A DNA stretch of 6,937 bases, from the NCBI GenBank assembly GCA_034432435.1, contig DAOUBS010000015.1:1-6937 (forward strand), written 5' to 3'. A program made the translations under genes and the position numbers. This stretch comes from JANWYT01 sp034432435 (GTDB lineage Bacteria; Chloroflexota; Anaerolineae; Aggregatilineales; Phototrophicaceae). Shown one piece after another: positions 6,301-6,937 of this stretch; within the stretch, counting starts at the first letter, position 1; every line of letters starts with the position of its first letter. A model generated the notes under the pieces. It worked only from the letters and a program-made list of their open reading frames with translations, did no database searches and was not told the origin of the DNA.

Positions 6301-6937
6301 GTATGATAGATGAAACGCGCCCGCCAAAAATACGTTGTGCCCGCAGAAGGGGCGAGGTCTTGATTCAACGGGATGGGATTTGCATCGTACAGGCCAATTG
6401 TGATCAGTGTCGCATGGGGTGGGAACTGGAATGAAGGGCTGACCTGTATCTCCACATCAACGCGCGAACTAGCGAGGGACAACAAGGAAGATTCAACTAG
6501 AAACGACGGCGCTTGATTGAAGTGCGCTCTATCGGCTGGAGTGCTGATGCGCGGCGCGGAGAGCGCCCCGTCAACGACAAAGAGGGCGCGTGGTGGCGTG
6601 TAACCGCTTGGCTGATTGGGCAGGCGAACGCGCCAGAAGATGACTGCGCCGGGGCGCAGCACATCCCCCATGAGAGGATACAAGGCTTCAACGTCGAAGC
6701 GGGTGATGGTGTAGTGATTGGCCTCAAGCGTATGGGTGATGCCTCCATCAAAGAAAGGGTTGTTGGCAAGGTCAAGGTAGTAGGTTGTCATGCCTATCAC
6801 TGGCGTCCAGTCCAACCGTGGTCGGATGCCAGCAGTGGAGCTTAGCAGCAGTGCATCCGCCGCCGGGGATAGTCTAAAGTCCACATAGCTATCACGTATG
6901 ACGGCGCTGCCGACGTTGCCTGCTGCGTCAATCGGGT
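3303..6937 (-). CDS. Giant extracytoplasmic Ig/FnIII-like repeat protein (5'-partial)
   Basis: The frame is open from the TAA at 3303-3305 to the right edge, giving 1210 visible residues without an N-terminus. The GTG at 6884 is not a convincing start. The codons upstream of it read ..PIDAAGNVGSAVIRDSY, the end of another module of the same kind. Residue numbers in these notes count that GTG as 1. The protein is a string of about 80-115-residue beta-sandwich modules. Most have a core W near the start (FxW, LxW), a central aromatic strand, and a late (Y/F)-x-W-R-V-R strand. They recur in strict order A-B-C four times: A has a P-rich start and Y-x-x-x-(I/V/L)-x-x-(D/N)-x-x-F; B has the same strand and ends D-x-TPP-x-x-P; C carries D-x-A-G-N. 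There are no catalytic motifs, membrane helix or sorting signal, and the chain ends at a module boundary (RVRVTN). A role as surface fibre, adhesin or S-layer-like scaffold is inferred. Any export signal or anchor must lie beyond the edge. Confidence 0.9.
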   Translation of the reverse strand, partial: PIDAAGNVGSAVIRDSYVDFRLSPAADALLLSSTAGIRPRLDWTPVIGMTTYYLDLANNPFFDGGITHTLEANHYTITRFDVEALYPLMGDVLRPGAVIFWRVRLPNQPSGYTPPRALFVVDGALSAPRISTPADRAHFNQAPSFLVESSLLSLASSRVDVEIQVSPSFQFPPHATLITIGLYDANPIPLNQDLAPSAGTTYFWRARFIYHTASSEITSPFSAPRSFVYDTQPPVFVPIPTVRAQNLRPALSFPAATGAVHYTVSQLQDSTPVVISPTSLTVPRFTPLTDLKIGQNVLTVRAFDAAGNSADTTFTVQVDIAQSPPPSASARSPVTFRWATQPGHTQYTFQIATDPTFTELLPSSTTVSGNLYTVTLQPGVFYWRVFPTGAALSDDLPSRALYVSASPLSRATLGLVAADNTLNIAEHAAGDVLLSCQGAQPEHTPMLHAVPYQVELAANAAFNQNVQRVPVVCDGLPHAQLPADELVSRPFVRVRTTYHDGLVLTSPTQRITVDLTPPSVPAPLYPSAAMRITTPLPTLRWQASAGVHPRNGYRVEFFEPTHADPFRVVSASAPELLTSRLPASMFPPLPQSPIEWRIVAVDSAGNESVSPRLPFTIHLGSSPAHDAYLSTTLPQFVFERYPWHTGTYQVIIASDSTFSTLHSQHEIACSSTPCRFTLPSGSALSRGADYYWVVLPSTIPFDSAAVGAAAHFYVLAEADLISAPALELVESDADQLLNAAQASDGLTFAWQAPAGLVSVQVVGYELQVSRSITFQPLTASHQTTDAAPSATLPVTWPDGKYFWRVRALLDRGGHSPYSAVGTFTLDRTPPTAPMITFPLGGTLTTTQPRLTWRPIPSATAYEGTINDVPFTTVNTQHTAALSQGKHTLTLRAVDQAGNLSAASQTTWEINLSQLPPHRAVRQQTSATQPIEFAWAVPVGYTGSYTLYLDTDGDFTTVDSAEGQPLTPITATTNRVQLPHLPEGIYRWWVGVGDEPLPSSLTPFTFAQTRAGVPAPLLTPVAGDDRLNAAEYPDAVFTWTAPPGAAWQPVRYTFELSNSSTFSRVLHRTTSDTPAFSASALAVVDGTYSWRVRALYPYGFERVSPPRTIVIDRAGPPSAPQLISPVAHWVFAGTQPSFSWSSPPTSAYFRLDILAEDGVSLVRSYIVTSPRLSVPTSALLPAGTYLWRVQAYDDAGNTSPLSVLRRVRVTN
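3306..4196 (-). repeat. Super-repeat 4 (modules A4-B4-C4, C-terminal)
   Basis: This unit is 297 residues long and ends the protein. A4 (897-994) opens LPPHRAV and contains the acidic DTDGDF and YRWWVGVG. B4 (995-1102) contains GDDRLNAAE, YTFELSNSSTF and YSWRVRAL, and ends IDRAGPPSAP. C4 (1103-1193) contains FSWSSPPTSAYF and YLWRVQAYDDAGNTS, then the terminal RVRVTN. No tail follows the last strand. Confidence 0.75.
4197..5075 (-). repeat. Super-repeat 3 (modules A3-B3-C3)
   Basis: This unit is 293 residues long. A3 (604-703) opens SSPAHDAYL and contains YQVIIASDSTF, the pair C652/C657 and DYYWVVLP. B3 (704-816) contains DADQLLNAAQ, YELQVSRSITF and YFWRVRAL, and ends LDRTPPTAP. C3 (817-896) contains LTWRPIPSATAYE and HTLTLRAVDQAGNLS, like C1 without the late W. 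Confidence 0.75.
5076..5969 (-). repeat. Super-repeat 2 (modules A2-B2-C2)
   Basis: This unit is 298 residues long. A2 (306-390) opens SPPPSASA and contains YTFQIATDPTF and VFYWRVFP. B2 (391-504) contains ADNTLNIAE, the cysteines C419 and C456, and ends VDLTPPSVP. C2 (505-603) contains the core LRW and IEWRIVAVDSAGNES. The order and length match super-repeat 1. Confidence 0.75.
5970..6869 (-). repeat. Super-repeat 1 (modules A1-B1-C1)
   Basis: This unit is 300 residues long. A1 is residues 6-106, with the late strand VIFWRVRL. B1 is 107-220, with TYFWRARF and the end motif VYDTQPPVFV. C1 is 221-305, with the late strand NVLTVRAFDAAGN, which lacks the usual W. B1 is the only B module without the D-x-x-L-N-x-A motif. 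The DNA is strongly diverged from the other units, so the repeat shows at protein level only. Confidence 0.7.
6870..6937 (-). repeat. End of a C module before super-repeat 1 (partial)
   Basis: The last 22 residues of a C-type module (PIDAAGNVGSAVIRD then SYVDFRL) are visible at the right edge. The D-A-A-G-N motif, a following strand and the transition to S-P match the C-to-A joints inside the protein. At least one more super-repeat therefore lies upstream. Confidence 0.7.

Noticed and set aside
3303..6937. Possible fusion to an enzyme or protease domain within the giant protein
   Set aside because: Every segment can be assigned to an A, B or C module, and no stretch longer than a module is left over for a catalytic domain.

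Overview
The window is about 57-60% GC by eye and carries one block of five genes, all on the minus strand. They would be transcribed from the right edge (6937) to the left edge (1). The style suggests an environmental Chloroflexota bacterium, perhaps Anaerolineae-like: very long envelope proteins of Ig/FnIII-like domains joined by DxTPP and DxAGN motifs, Pro/Thr/Ser linkers after a single membrane helix, and GTG/ATG starts with short purine-rich ribosome sites. This assignment is inference from sequence style, with no marker gene to confirm it.

Layout in transcription order. (1) 6937-3303: a giant extracytoplasmic Ig/FnIII-like repeat protein, 5'-truncated by the window edge. The 1210 visible residues resolve into the end of one module plus four copies of a three-domain super-repeat (A-B-C, about 297 residues each). 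(2) 3266-2019: a GH5/cellulase-like (beta/alpha)8 glycoside hydrolase with no signal peptide. (3) 1949-1479: a short membrane protein resembling a shortened DUF1624/HGSNAT-type membrane acyltransferase, probably a remnant. (4) 1386-943: a membrane-anchored single FnIII-domain protein. (5) 924-1: a secreted beta-rich protein of unknown function, truncated at its 3' end by the left edge.

The gaps are 36, 69, 92 and 18 bases. Genes 4 and 5 look like a tight pair with clear ribosome sites, preceded by a plausible promoter at about 1432-1459. The first two genes may form another unit. Three of the five products are predicted to act outside the membrane, so the locus looks like a cell-envelope or adhesion region with a carbohydrate-active enzyme beside it. 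There are no RNA genes, CRISPR arrays or mobile elements that I can support. No stretch longer than 300 bases lacks a gene.

The most notable feature is the internal architecture of the giant protein. It has a strictly ordered three-module period, hints of a six-module higher-order period, an adhesin-like D-x-x-L-N-x-A motif confined to the B modules, and two isolated cysteine pairs.
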